Shown here one piece after another: positions 49,703 to 61,300 of a stretch of DNA of 64,000 nt. Source of the DNA: Pseudomonadota bacterium (GTDB lineage Bacteria; Myxococcota_A; Polyangia; GCA-2747355); assembly GCA_016702545.1 (NCBI GenBank), contig JADJDT010000042.1, positions 209,849 to 273,848 on the forward strand, read 5' to 3'. The notes below the pieces were generated by a model, which was not told the DNA's origin, ran no database searches, and saw only the letters and a list, made by a program, of their open reading frames with translations. Made by a program: the position numbers and the translations under genes. Numbering within the stretch: the first letter of the stretch is position 1; each line of letters begins with the position of its first letter.

Positions 49703-52700
49703 TGGCCTTCCCTCCCAGATGGCCGCGCATCAGCCACAGATGCACCACCGGCTCGACGTCGCGCATCGAGGTCGGCGCCGAGAACTTGGCCTCGTCGCTG
49801 CCCGCCACGGGCTGATCGTCGTCGAGCGGGGTGAAGAGCAGGCTCTTGCTCCCCCGCTCCTTGTCGAAGCGCGAGTAGCTGCGCGTCGAGGCCTCCTCCT
49901 GCTTGGCCTTGGCCACGATCTTGGTCCAGGCGTCGACCACGTTCTGGGCGCGCTTGCCGATGCTGGCCGGCGTGGCGCTGGGCTCCGACCCGCTCGTCGG
50001 CTGGGCCGCGCTGCGCTCGGCGAGTTTCCGCACCGCCCGCTTTGCGGTCTCCTTGAACGAGTCGATGCGCATCGCGGCCAGCGGCGGCGTGAGCTCCGTC
50101 CCGAGCAGCCGGGCCATCGCCACGACCGTCCCGGCGAGCCCCCGGTCGAGCGCGGGGCCGGAGAACGGCGTGAGGCTCATCGCCTCGACGGAGCGGTAGA
50201 AGCTCTGGTGGTAGGCGGTGAACCGCTCGTAGTGGGATCGGTCCCGCGGCTTGTAGAGGTTGAAGCAGGTCACGACCAGCCCCGGCCACCGCTTGGTCCG
50301 CCCGACGCGACTCGACGCCTGGATGTACTCGCTCGTGGTCTTGGGCTGGCCGGCCACCACCATCAGCCCGAGCCGGTCGATGTCGATGCCGACCGAGATC
50401 ATGTTCGAGGCGAGGAGCACGTCCACGCGCTCCTGCTTGTCTGCGAAGGGCAGGGCGAGCCGGGCGCGCGCCTCCTTGATCCGGCCCGTGCTCTCGCGGC
50501 TGGTGAGCTCCACCGGCTCGCGCTGGAGCGGCCGGCTCTGCACCCAGGGGTGCTGCTCCGCGCCCTCGGGCCGCTTGTTCTCGGCCTCCTGACACTGGTT
50601 CCGCACCTCGTCCTCGACCAGGCGCCGCATCCCGCCGAGCTCGCGCAGGCTGTTGAAGTAGCCGACCAGCGTCATGTACGCATCGGCGGTCTGCTCGGGC
50701 GGCCCGCTCGGGTCGTAGACCTTCTGGGCGGCGGCGAGCAGCGAGACGTAGCTGCGGAGCAGGATGCGCTTCATCGCCCGGCCCGAGGCCGCGACCCCGA
50801 CGTAGAGGCGGCCAGGAGCCTGGCGGTCCACCTCGGCGAAGTAGCTCGCCGACTCGCTCACGCCCGGCGGCGGGAAGATCGCCGTGTCGGAGCGACCGAA
50901 GAGCGCCTGGATCTGTCGGCCCGCCCGGCGCACCGTGGCCGTGGCCGCGATCACCTTCGGGCGCACCGCTGGGGGGCCCTCGCGGGTGCAGAGCGCCTCG
51001 ATCGCCGTCTCGTAGAGGCCCACCATCGTGCCGAGCGGCCCGGAGATGAGGTGCAGCTCGTCCTGCACGATCAGCTCGGGCGGGCGCAGCCCCTCGGGCA
51101 GTCGGTGCTCGCCCTGCTCGTTGTCGAGCGGTCCGAAGAACGCCTTGCCGCGGCGCCCATGGACGCGGCCAAAAAGCATCCCGGTCTCGCCACGCCAGGG
51201 GAGCATCGCGAACTTGTCCACGGTGGCCACGACGAAGCAGGGGAGCTCGCGGTAGACCTGCTCGTCGACGAAGAGCACGGGCAGCCCTTCGGGGTTTTTG
51301 CCCGCGGCGAAGTCGCACTTGAAGTCGGTGCAGCCGACCAGCACGCCGGTCGGCTTGGTGCGCGAGGGCACGAGCTCGAGGCTGTCGCGGTTGAGCTCGG
51401 CCCCGCACCAGGGGCAGCGCGGCAGGGGGAAGGGCGAGCTCATCGACTTGGACGCGGCGTTCTTGTACTCGACGATCTTCTTGCCCACCTCGGTCAGGGT
51501 GTTGGCCGTGGCGCTCTTGCCGACCCAGAGCCCGACGCTGAAGCGGACCTCGCCGAGGTGCTGCGGGTCGGCCTGCCGCAGCTGCTCCAGCGCGCAGATC
51601 AGCGTCGCCGCGCGGCCGAGCTGGTCGAGGGTCAGCAGCCTGAGCGTGTAGCGCAGCAGCACCGCCACGCCGAGACCCTGGTCGGGCCGCTCCATCCCGC
51701 GCAGCCGGCGCAGCAGCAGCGTGAAGGCGATCACCCCGAGGTACGCCTCGGTCTTGCCGCCGCCCGTGGGAAAGTAGATCAGCTCGACCGCGCTGCGCTC
51801 CGGGTGCGAGTCGTCAACGATGCCCCGCAGGTTGAGCAGCACGAAGGCGAGCTGGAACAGGAACCACTCGGGCACGGCGCCCTGCCGGTACCGCTCCGGG
51901 TTGCGCCGGCGGGCCGACGCGGCCATCGCCTGGTTGGCCAGCCGGAAGGCATCGAGGGCCTGCGGGTCGCTCTTGAGCAGCGCGATGCCCGCGGCGATGC
52001 GCTCCTTCGCGCGACGCGCCTGGCGCATCAGCTCGTCCCGCGTCTCGCTGCGCTCTTGGGTGTCGACCGGCGTCAGCGCCTGCTCGTCGATCCACGCGCC
52101 GTAGGCCGCGGGCAGCTGGCCCAGGGCGGCCTCGACCGCGGCCGCGTCCTTCAGGGCGCCGAGCTGCTCGATGCGGACCTCGACGCCGGGCTCGCCGCGG
52201 GTCGTGACCCGGCGCACCTCGCCCCGAGGCACCCAGGCGGTCTGCACGCGCGTGACGCGCTCCTGGCCAGCGGGCACCTCGGCCGAGACCCCGTGGCCGA
52301 CGGCATACTCGAAGCGATCGCGGAACTGGAGATCGCCCACCCGGTCGTCCCAGTCCTCGGACTGCTCGCCGCTGCGGTTCGAGCGGGCCACGAACCCACC
52401 GGCGAACTCGAGCTGGAGCGAGACCTGGAAGATGAAATGCTCGTCCTGGCGCCCCTTGCTCTCGGCCGCGCCGCGGCGGTTGACCACGAACAGCGACAGG
52501 GCCCAGGTCCCCTTGGGCAGACCGGGCGCGTCGGTCGGGCCGAGCTTGCCGCAGAGCTTGATGCCGCCGCTCCCCGGCACCTCCAGGCCAGCGGCGATCA
52601 CCCTCGGGTCGAGGGGCACCGGCACGGGCGCAGGCGGCCGCGGCTGCCGGACCCAGACCGTGCGCGGCCGCTTGCCCTCCTGCTCGTGGACGCTCTCGGC

Positions 52701-53063
52701 CACGTAGTCGGCGTAGCGCACCGTGGCGGTGAGAGTCTGGCCCGCGGAGCCGGGCGGCAGCAGCACCGAGAGGCCCAGGGAGGCCGGGAGGCGCTTTTTC
52801 TGCTTGGGCTCGGGCTCCTGGCCTGCGGTCTCCTCCTCATCCTTGTCGTCGCCGGCGCCGAGCTCCTCGTCCTCGGTCGGATCGTCCTCCTCGCGGCCGA
52901 GCTCGGGCGCGAGGAAGCCGGTCAGGTACCAGCGCGAGGGCGGGAGCTTCAGCGTCTCCTGGGCTGCCGGGTTGTAAAGGTCGAAGGGGCCGACCAGATC
53001 GGCCGTCAGGGCCCGGACCAGGTGCTCGCGGAGGTCGGCGACGCCGCTGCTACCGTCGGCCAT
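49695..53063 (-). CDS. drmA: DrmA, helicase component of DISARM
   Basis: A complete 1,122-residue helicase. An acidic linker (DDPTEDEELGAGDDKDEEET) near the N-terminus precedes the motor: Walker A in IYFPTGGGKTEAYLGV at about residue 433, Walker B/DEAH-type VQDELHLISGPLGTM at about 668, motif III-like AATATVRRAG and motif VI ASSRVGRTKRW near 920. DrmA, with DrmB, forms the core DNA-sensing helicase of DISARM. The start at 53063 is chosen over 53102 because conserved sequence (DLREHLVRALTADLVGPF) begins shortly after it. It is 75 bases after the fic gene and overlaps drmB. Confidence 0.93.
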   Translation of the reverse strand: MADGSSGVADLREHLVRALTADLVGPFDLYNPAAQETLKLPPSRWYLTGFLAPELGREEDDPTEDEELGAGDDKDEEETAGQEPEPKQKKRLPASLGLSVLLPPGSAGQTLTATVRYADYVAESVHEQEGKRPRTVWVRQPRPPAPVPVPLDPRVIAAGLEVPGSGGIKLCGKLGPTDAPGLPKGTWALSLFVVNRRGAAESKGRQDEHFIFQVSLQLEFAGGFVARSNRSGEQSEDWDDRVGDLQFRDRFEYAVGHGVSAEVPAGQERVTRVQTAWVPRGEVRRVTTRGEPGVEVRIEQLGALKDAAAVEAALGQLPAAYGAWIDEQALTPVDTQERSETRDELMRQARRAKERIAAGIALLKSDPQALDAFRLANQAMAASARRRNPERYRQGAVPEWFLFQLAFVLLNLRGIVDDSHPERSAVELIYFPTGGGKTEAYLGVIAFTLLLRRLRGMERPDQGLGVAVLLRYTLRLLTLDQLGRAATLICALEQLRQADPQHLGEVRFSVGLWVGKSATANTLTEVGKKIVEYKNAASKSMSSPFPLPRCPWCGAELNRDSLELVPSRTKPTGVLVGCTDFKCDFAAGKNPEGLPVLFVDEQVYRELPCFVVATVDKFAMLPWRGETGMLFGRVHGRRGKAFFGPLDNEQGEHRLPEGLRPPELIVQDELHLISGPLGTMVGLYETAIEALCTREGPPAVRPKVIAATATVRRAGRQIQALFGRSDTAIFPPPGVSESASYFAEVDRQAPGRLYVGVAASGRAMKRILLRSYVSLLAAAQKVYDPSGPPEQTADAYMTLVGYFNSLRELGGMRRLVEDEVRNQCQEAENKRPEGAEQHPWVQSRPLQREPVELTSRESTGRIKEARARLALPFADKQERVDVLLASNMISVGIDIDRLGLMVVAGQPKTTSEYIQASSRVGRTKRWPGLVVTCFNLYKPRDRSHYERFTAYHQSFYRSVEAMSLTPFSGPALDRGLAGTVVAMARLLGTELTPPLAAMRIDSFKETAKRAVRKLAERSAAQPTSGSEPSATPASIGKRAQNVVDAWTKIVAKAKQEEASTRSYSRFDKERGSKSLLFTPLDDDQPVAGSDEAKFSAPTSMRDVEPVVHLWLMRGHLGGKANA

Positions 53064-53138
53064 GAGATCGCTCCATCGAGAACAGCGGCCTCGTGCCGGC
53101 AAGTACCACTTTTAGTACCACGTTAATGTGGTTGGTCA

Positions 53139-54191
53139 TCAATCGCCGTTCTTCTTCTTCCAGCGCGCGTCCCGGCCGCGTCCGAGGACCTCGAGCTTGC
53201 CGGCTTCGCGCCAGCGGTTCATGACCTTGCGGATCATGTCGCGGCCGACGTTGGGGGCGAGCCGCTCCACATCGCCGATGCCGAACGTCCCTCTCAGGTT
53301 CTCGAGGACGGACTCGACGAGATCGGTCTTCTCGCCACGCTGGGGCCTCGCGCGGCTCGCGCGCTCCTCGAGCTCGCGATAGGCAATCCGCAGCGCCGAC
53401 AGCAGGTAGGTCAGCCAGGGCAATGGATCGTGCTTGCTCTCGTGCCAGCTCGCCGAGCTCTGCTTCAGCGTCGCGTAGTACTCCTCCTTGGTCTGCTCGA
53501 CGACGCGCTCGAGGCTGATGTAGCGGCCAACCTGGAAGTCGTGGTGGTACAGGCCCAGCAAGAACAAGAGCCGCGACACCCGGCCGTTGCCGTCGCGGAA
53601 GGGGTGGATGCAGGTGAAGTCCAGGATCAGCGCGGCGAGAGCGACGAGCGGCGTGACCAGGCGCTGGTCGAGCACATGGTTGTACGCCAGGAACAGCTCC
53701 TTCATCGCGCCCTGCACGAGCTCGGGTGCGAGCGGACGAAAGCGCACTTCACTTCGCCCATCCGGGAAGATCTCGATGATGTCGTTGGCGCGGGTCTTCC
53801 AGACACCCGCGTCACCCGTGGTTCCCGCCTGGGCGAGGGCGTGGAGCTGGAGACAGGTCTCCGGCGACATCTCGATGGCGGCTCGCTGGGTGTGGATCCA
53901 GTCGAGCGCCCGGCGGTAGCCGACGATCTCCTCCTCGGGCCGATCCCGCGGCGGCGCGTCGCCGATCACCAGCGGTCGCAAGCGGGCATGATCGACGGTG
54001 ACACCTTCGATGCGGTTCGACGACTCGACGCTCTCGATCAGGGCGAGCTCGCGGAGGGTCTTGAGGGCCTGCGGCGACTGATGCTCGTACAGCTCCTGCT
54101 TGCCTCTGGCTGCGGCGAGGGTCTCCAGCATCCAGACCGTGCCCTGGGGAAGCCTGAGCTCCTGAAGCCGCGTGCCGCGGAAAGACATCAT
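53139..54191 (-). CDS. Fic-domain AMP-transferase inserted in the DISARM operon
   Basis: A complete 350-residue Fic protein. The catalytic motif HPFRDGNGR (196-204) is canonical, so AMP-transfer activity is expected. An N-terminal inhibitory motif SNRIEG (58-63) fits [S/T]xxxE[G/N], making it a class II, self-inhibited Fic. The C-terminus has a winged-helix DNA-binding domain (DVERLAPNVGRDMIRKVMNR). Its ATG overlaps the drmMI stop by four bases and drmA follows after 75, so it is expressed with DISARM. Possible roles are AMPylating a DISARM or phage component, acting as a back-up toxin, or regulation through its winged helix. None is shown. Fic is not a core member of described DISARM classes. 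Confidence 0.9.
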   Translation of the reverse strand: MMSFRGTRLQELRLPQGTVWMLETLAAARGKQELYEHQSPQALKTLRELALIESVESSNRIEGVTVDHARLRPLVIGDAPPRDRPEEEIVGYRRALDWIHTQRAAIEMSPETCLQLHALAQAGTTGDAGVWKTRANDIIEIFPDGRSEVRFRPLAPELVQGAMKELFLAYNHVLDQRLVTPLVALAALILDFTCIHPFRDGNGRVSRLLFLLGLYHHDFQVGRYISLERVVEQTKEEYYATLKQSSASWHESKHDPLPWLTYLLSALRIAYRELEERASRARPQRGEKTDLVESVLENLRGTFGIGDVERLAPNVGRDMIRKVMNRWREAGKLEVLGRGRDARWKKKNGD

Positions 54192-57100
54192 GGTTCGCTG
54201 TCCTCCTCCTCGCGGCCAACCTGGGAGGGCTGCGCGCTGCCCCGTGCAAGAGCGTCGTCTTGCAGGGGCCCCGCTCCATCCTTGCTCCCTCCGGTCGCCA
54301 GCAGGGCGAGCTGATTCGCGGCCGCTGGCTGCTTGCCCTTGGACGCGGCCCTGGGCTTGCCCTTGCCCTTGCCCTTGGTGGTGCTCGCGCCGGCGAGGCG
54401 TTCCTCTTCGGCGCGCTGGGCGTTGAGCACGAAGAGGCGGTCGATGACCTCGTCCTGGAAGGTCTCGAGGGCCTGCTCTTCCTCGGGCGTGGCTGGCGTG
54501 GGGTAGGGCGGGACCTCGAGGTCGCTCCAGCCGTAGGCGGCGAGCACGGCGCGGTCGAGCTCGAGGTGGAGCTCGCGTAGCAGGGCGATGCGGGGCTCCG
54601 CGCAGTCGGGGTCCTTGAGCTGGTTGTAGGTCTGGGTCAGGCCCTGGTCGGTGTCGACCATGTACCTCGCGCGGGTCTCGTAGAGGCGCTGGCCGAGGTC
54701 CTCGAGCGCGGGGATCACGGTGCGCGGGTCGGGCTGGGGGAAGGGGAAGGTGTCGAAGCAGTCGGAGGCGGCGTAGCGCAAGTCGTTCTTCAGCGAGGAG
54801 GACAGCAGCCGCGCCCAGGGCTCGTGGACGCGGGACTGGAGGATGGCGAAGGGGTCCAGTCTGGCAGGGGATAGACGTAGAGCGTGTGAGCAAAGACGCG
54901 GTCGGTGGGCTGGAACGCGAACACCAGGTGCTTGGACACCTGCGAGTTGACCAGGCAGCGCTGCAGCGGGCGGATGGCGGCGTAGAGCGCCGGGCGCTTG
55001 TCCCCTAGTGCCACCAGTGCCTCAGGTGCGCCTCCACGCCGTCCTTGGTCCCGTCCGGGCTTGACCGCTCCTCGCACGATCGCGAGCAGGTTGGGCCAGT
55101 GCTCGGCCTGATCGAGCGCCAGGTCGTCGAAATTGATCACGTAGCGGTGATGGTCTGCGTCGGGCTTGGTGTTGACCTCTTCGCCGCCGAGGTAGGGGAA
55201 GATGCGCTCGGCGTTGCTCGGGTCCCCTGCGACCAGCCCGCGCGTTCCTCGGGCGTGAAGGTGAAGCCCATTCCGAGAATCGATGCCCCTGATAGCCTGG
55301 CCACGGCCTGCGTTGGCGCGCAGGGCGCGGGGTCGGCGCGCTCTGGCGGGCCGAAGCCGCGAGCTAATGGCGGCCACGCGCTGGCCGTCGAGGCTTGCTC
55401 GAGCCCAGCCTGCGCGGGGCCGCCCCTGGCGCAGCTGCACTGTCGGAGACGCTGACGGCAGCGTCGCCCGGCCACATCAGGCGAGCGCGTGGCGTCGTAG
55501 ATCACGGGCACCCCGGCGCAGCAGGGATTGCAGGCCCATGCCGCGCGTGTCGCCCTGGGCGATCGTGTTGGTGGCGATCAGGCCGATGGTGCCGTGGTGG
55601 CCGAGCAGGTGGCCGGCGCGGCGGAAGAAATGCGCGCACAGATCCGCTTGCCCGCCGTACGCAACGTCTGCAGCCACTCGGCGTAGCCATCGCCATGTTC
55701 GCCAGTGATTCTGCGCACGCCCACGAACGGCGGATTGCCGACGAAGGCATCCATGAACGCCGCCCGGTTCCGCTGCTGCTCGTCGAGCGGGTCGGGCCGC
55801 TCCGCGTAGAACACCTCCGGGAACTCGGTCATCCAGTGAAACACCGGCAGCCGCGCCCGGATCTCCTGCTGCAACTCCAGGAGCTCCGGTGTTGGCGGCC
55901 CGCCCGAGGCGAGCCACGCCTCTACCAGCGCCAGACGCCGGTCGCGCTCCTTCTGCCGGTCCTTGTCCTTGCTCGCTGCGAAGAACGCGCCGACCACCAG
56001 GTCGCCGATCAGCCGCGCGGGCTCCAGCGCGTCCTCGGCGTCACGCAGCAGCCGGACCTTCTCCCTCGTTGACGCCGAATCGCCTGCTGCGGCCAGGTCG
56101 AGGATCTGCTGCCGGAGTCCGATGGCCTCGTCGAGCGCGGCCCCCAGGGCGACCCGGCAGGTCTCGACCTGCTTCTGCGGCGCCCAGTGGAAGCTCCGGA
56201 GCTGCTCGAAGTCGAGGCCGACCAGCGAGTCGCCGTGGCGCAGCGCGTGGTCGACGAAGGTGAAGGGCTCCTCCCTGGCGAGGGTCACCAGCCAGAGCGA
56301 GAGCTTGGCCAGGTTCACGGCGAAGCGGTTCTTGTCGACGCCGTAGAGGCAGCGCTGCGCCACCAGGCGCCGGGCGTGGTTGACCACGTCCTCATGCTCG
56401 TCGGCGATCTTGTCGAGGCGCTGCTCGCGCGTCCAGGCCGCGACCACGTGGTCGGCGAGGGTGCGGCAGGCCTCGACCAGGAAGGCCCCGCTGCCCATCG
56501 CCGGGTCGCAGATCGTCAGGTTGAGCAGCGTCTCCGACGATGGCGCGTCGCCCATGACCTTGATCAGCGGGGCGAGGGTCTTTTCGACGATCGGCGCCGA
56601 GAGTGAGCGCGGCGTGTAGTGCGAGCTCGTGCGCTTGCGCTCGGAGCCGGGCTGGATCACCAGCGCGCCCAGCTTGGCGACCTCGCTGTGCCGCACGCGG
56701 AAGCCGGCGAGGAGCTCGAGCGCCTCGTCCTCGGAGGTCACCCCAGGAGCATCGAGGGCGTCGAGCGCCTTGGCGATCTTGTCGGCGTGGCCCTTGGGCA
56801 GGCCCACGTCCTCCTTGAGCCACTTGGCGCGCTGCGCCTTCTTCTGCGCGAGGGTGTCCACGGCGCTGACCCACACGGCCTTGGCGCGGTCGGGCCGCAG
56901 GCAGACCGAGGGCGCCTCCACGCGGCGGACGTGGTAGCCCATCAGCGCCTCGTAGACGCTGCCGATCTGCTCCACGTCGAGCGCACGGTAGGACAGGCGC
57001 TGGCCCTCGAGGAGCATCAGCTTCTGCAGCACGCGAAAGATCGTCTCGTCGTCCACACCGGGCACGGCGGCCGCGGCCCGATCCTCCGCCAGGGTGATCG

Positions 57101-58325
57101 GCGCGCTCCCCGCGGGACCCCAGCCCTCGAGGAACGGATAGAGGTGCGGGTCGAAGAGCTCGCCGCGGCGCTGCGGCATCCGCAGCTCGCCGTGCTCGCA
57201 GCCGAGGAAGATCGCCCGAAAGAGCGCGAGCAGCCGCGGCCAGGCGCCGAAGCGGCGGGACATCGAGTCGGGGTAGGCGCCGTGGTCCTGCTGGAGCTGC
57301 TCGAACAGGGCGAGCACGCTGAAGCTCTCGGCGTAGGTGCGGCTCTCGACCGGGAGCAGCCCGCGGTCCTCGGCGTAGAGCACGAACACCAGCCGCAGGA
57401 GCACGGTGAGCAGCCCGCCGTAGAGGTGATCGTCGCCGCGCTCGAGGGCGTCGCCGAGCAGCGTCGCATAGCGCGAGTCGCGCTCGCCCGCGGCCTCGAA
57501 GCCGCGGAGCAGCAGCTGGAGCGCCTCGAACACCTGGTCGGCGAGCTGGTTGGTGACGTTGACCTGGCGCTTGCGGGACTCGGCGAGGATCGCCGGGAGT
57601 TGCCGCTCGGGCAGCGCGCCGAAGAAGCGGTGCGCCGCGAGCAGCATCACGAAGGCGTCGAGGATCGGCCGGCCGCCCACGCTGGCCAGGTCGTCGACCT
57701 TGAAGCGGAGGACGCCCGAGGACTCGCCGTGCGGGGCGTAGAACAAGCGCAGCTCGCGGCGGTTCACGAGCAGGCCGATCGGCACCCGGCACTGGCGCAG
57801 GAGCCGATCGAGCTTGGCCGCGGGCGGATACTCCCAGGGGCCGGTCGTGGTCTCGGGCTTGTCGAGGTTCAGACCGTCCGGCACCTGCCAGAGCAGCGCG
57901 ACATACTGCGCGCCGGCCCTCGCGGCCGGGGTGTCGCTCGTGTTCTTGGTGTCGGCAAGAGGTGGCCCCTGGCGCTTCAGGGCCAGCGTGGGCCGCAGCG
58001 TCTGCTTGCCCTCGGGGACGTAGAGCGAGAGGTCGTCGGGCAGCGCGTCGCCGGCGTCGTAGAGCTCAGGGCTCCAGTCCAGCACCGCCTTCAAGAACGC
58101 GGGCAGGTCCGCGATGCGCCGCGGCCCCGCGGGCGCGTCCTTGAGCGCATTCGGCCTGGGCAGCTCCACCGGCGGGCAGACCTCGAGCAAGGTCTGCTGC
58201 AACGACGGCGGATGCCGGTGCATGCACTGGGCCTCGACCAGCACCGGGACCGAGACCACCAGCCCCTCGATGGGCTGCACCATGCCGATCCAGGTCTCGT
58301 GGAAGCGGGTTTCGAGGTCGCTCAT
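54188..58325 (-). CDS. drmMI: DrmMI, adenine-specific DNA methyltransferase of class 1 DISARM, frameshifted in its C-terminal third
   Basis: About 1,379 residues when joined. The N-terminal about 550 residues resemble the helical region of large N6-adenine methylases. Motif I is CDPAMGSGAFLVEACR, and motif IV is NPPFVG, the adenine-N6 catalytic site. After WLQTLRTA (about 55658) the frame changes. Recognisable pieces follow in different frames: YGGQADLCAHFFRRAGHLLG, VIYDATR, GMGFTFTPEE, NAERIFPYLGGEEVNTKPDA, VSKHLVFAFQPTDRVF and DLRYAASDCFDTFPFPQPDP. There are at least four breaks between 54850 and 55660. In DISARM this enzyme marks host DNA as self. It overlaps fic and begins 3 bases after drmD. 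Confidence 0.85.
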
Positions 58326-58328
58326 GGT

Positions 58329-61300
58329 TTAGCCGCGAGTCTGGGGCCAGAGGTAGATCAGGCCCACCGGCTCGAGGCGCGGCAGGACCACCCGGTAGAG
58401 CTCCTCGATCTGCGCGGGCTCGGTGTCGATCTCCTTGTCGATGTCGAGCAGGCGCTGCGCCATGTGCTTGCGATCGTCCTCGAACTGGCGGCGCTGTTCC
58501 TGGTCCTGCTCGCCGAACTCCAGGCCGAGCTGGAGGCGACCCCCGAGCACCTCGCGGATCGCCTGACGCTGGCGCTCGAGGATGCCCCGCAGCGCGTCGG
58601 ACTCGACCGTGGCACGGGCCTTGAGCTTCTGGCTCGCGGCGTGGGCCTTGGCCTCGGCCTCGTCCTTGATGTGCTTCCAGAGGCTGGCAAAGTCGCTGCC
58701 GGCCGTGGCCAGGAGGCGCTCTTGCACCTTGGCGCTCACGGCGAGGTCGGGGCAGGCGGCCAGCACCTGCTCCAGGGTCTCGAGCGAGCGGCGATCGGCC
58801 TCGTCGGCGAAGGGCTTGAGGTGTGCCTGGCCGCCGCTCTCGAGCCACGGGGCGGCCACGGAGATGACCTCATCGTGCAGGCGCGTGGCTCCCGGCCCGA
58901 AGAGCGACAGCCGGCCGAAGGCGATCACCCGCACCAGCGAGTCGCGCGAGGTCCGGACGATGGTCACGCGGGAGAGATCGTGGGCGCTGTAGCCCTGGGC
59001 CAGGAAGCGCGACAGGACCCGCTGCACCAGCGGGTGCTGGAGGTGCAGGTGGCAGACGCCGCTGTTGATGCGCTCGGGCGGGGCGAACACCACGGGCTGG
59101 GGCGGCCGCTTGCGCCAGTCCCAGAAGGGCTCGTCGCGGCCTCGCGGTGGCCGCAGCGTGTCGAGCGTGTCGGCCCAGGAGCTCGAGAGCTCGGGCAGGA
59201 GGAACGCCGCGGGAAGATCCTGCTTGGCCGGCGCGGGCGCGAGCTCCTTGGCGCCTGACAGCTCCAGACCGACGTTGATCGCGTCGCGCAGCAGCTCGGG
59301 CGCGAAGTCCATGGCCTGGCGCGAGCGGTTGAGGATCCGGCCCGCGTCGTCGATCTCCTCCTTGAGCGCGGCCCGCTCGCGCTGGCTCTCCAGCTCCTCG
59401 CGGACGGTCTCGCGCCCGCCGGCGATCTCCTCGGCCTGCTCCAGCCGGGGCACGGTCTGGCTGCCGATGCCGTCGTCCATCACCTCGGCGAAGCGGTCCA
59501 TGATCACCGTGCCGAGCGAGCCGAGCTCCTTGTGGATGGTCTCGACCTTGCTCACCAGGGTCTCGAGCACCTTGTCCTCGTCGCGCTGCCGATAGAGGAA
59601 GTAGTGGCAGCGCACCTCGGGCGCGTTTTGGAGGGTGCGGTCGATGCGGCCGTTGCGCTGCTCCATGCGCGCGGGGTTCCACGGGATATCGAAGTGGAAC
59701 AGGTCGGCACAGTGGCCCTGGAGGTTCACGCCTTCACGCGCGGCGTCGGTGGCGAGCAGGATCCGGACGGGGTGGTCCTCGGGCTGGCTATTGAAGGCCC
59801 GCTGGACCTCCGCGCGCTGCTCGTCGGACATCCCGCCGTGAAACTGCAGGATGCGCTCGTCGGCCTGCGGCGTGCCCTGCACGGCCGTGGTGAGGACCTG
59901 CCAGACGTAGCGCTTGGTGTCACCGTACTCGGTGAAGATGAGGACGCGCCGGTCGGTCCACTTGCCCTTGCCGCCCTCCGCGCCACCGATCTTGACCGCG
60001 GGGCACTGGTGCCTGCGGATCCACTCCAGCAGCGCCAGGGTCTTGGCGTCGGGCGCGCCGCGATACTCCTCGGCCAGCTTGACCATCTCGGTCAGGAGCT
60101 GTTTGGCCCGGCCCTCGGGGCTCTGGACCTCGGACGAGCTCGCCACCACCGCGGCGTCCGCCGCGTCCTCCAGCGCCTCGTCATCCAGGCCGTACTCGTC
60201 ACCGTCGCCAGCCTCGTCGAGGATGAGCTGCAAGGTCGTGTGCGCCTTGCCCTCGCCGACGCTCTTTTGGTGCAGCCGCAGAGTGCGGGCGAACGCCTCG
60301 ATGCTCGAGAGCAGCCGCTTCTGCAAGTTCACGAACACGAGCTGGCCGCGCCCCTTCTTCGGGCGCATCAGCTCCGTGTACTCCTGGAGCATCCGGCTCA
60401 GCTCCAGCTCGGGTGACCGCCCCTGACCGACGCGCACGGGCTTGTCGTCGTCCAGGCGCGCGTACCAGTCGTTGCCCTCGTGGTGCAGGTCGATCTGCAC
60501 GACCTTTCGCTCCGGGAAGGCGTCCACGCCGAGCGCGCGTAGGTCGCTCTTGAGGCGGCGCACCATCACCGACTCGAGCTGGGCGCGCCCGCGCACCGGC
60601 ACGCCGCGGGTGAACCGCTGCGGGTCCAGGATCTCGAGGATCGCCGAGAAGCTGTTCGAATGGCCGTTGTGCGGGGTCGCCGAGAGGAACAGGCGGTTTT
60701 CGAAGCGCGGCGCCACGTCGCGCACCACGCGGGTCACGCGGGAGTCGATGGCGTACTTGCTCGCCGAGGCCGGCGCGGCCGTGTGCGCCTCGTCGAGGAT
60801 GAGCAGGCTCTTGCGGATGCGGTCGCCGATGTGCTGGAGCAGCGGGTCGCGGTACTCGGGCCGGCGCAGGGTCTGGTAGGTGATGATGAAGCGGTTGTGC
60901 GTGCTCCAGGGGTTGACGCCGAAGCCGCGCTCCTGCCGGCGGCGGCCGACGAAGGCGCGGTTCATCAGCTCGAAGTGCAACCCGAACCGCTTCTCCATCT
61001 CGTCGCGCCACTGGAGCGCGACCGAGGCCGGGCAGACGACGAGCGCGAACTCAACCCGCTGGCGTAGCAGCAGCTCTTGCAGGATCAGCCCGGCCTCGAT
61101 GGTCTTGCCCAGGCCCACGTCGTCGGCGATGAACAGGTTCGAGCGTGGCAGCTCCAGCGCCTTCTTGAGCGGCGTGAGCTGGTGGTTCATCAGCTTGATG
61201 CCCGCGCGGAACGGGGCCTGGAACAGCTTGGCGTCGGTGGCCGTGACCGCGTTCCACTTGAGGGCGTGGAGGTAGGCGCCGAAGTGCCGCGGCGGGTCGA

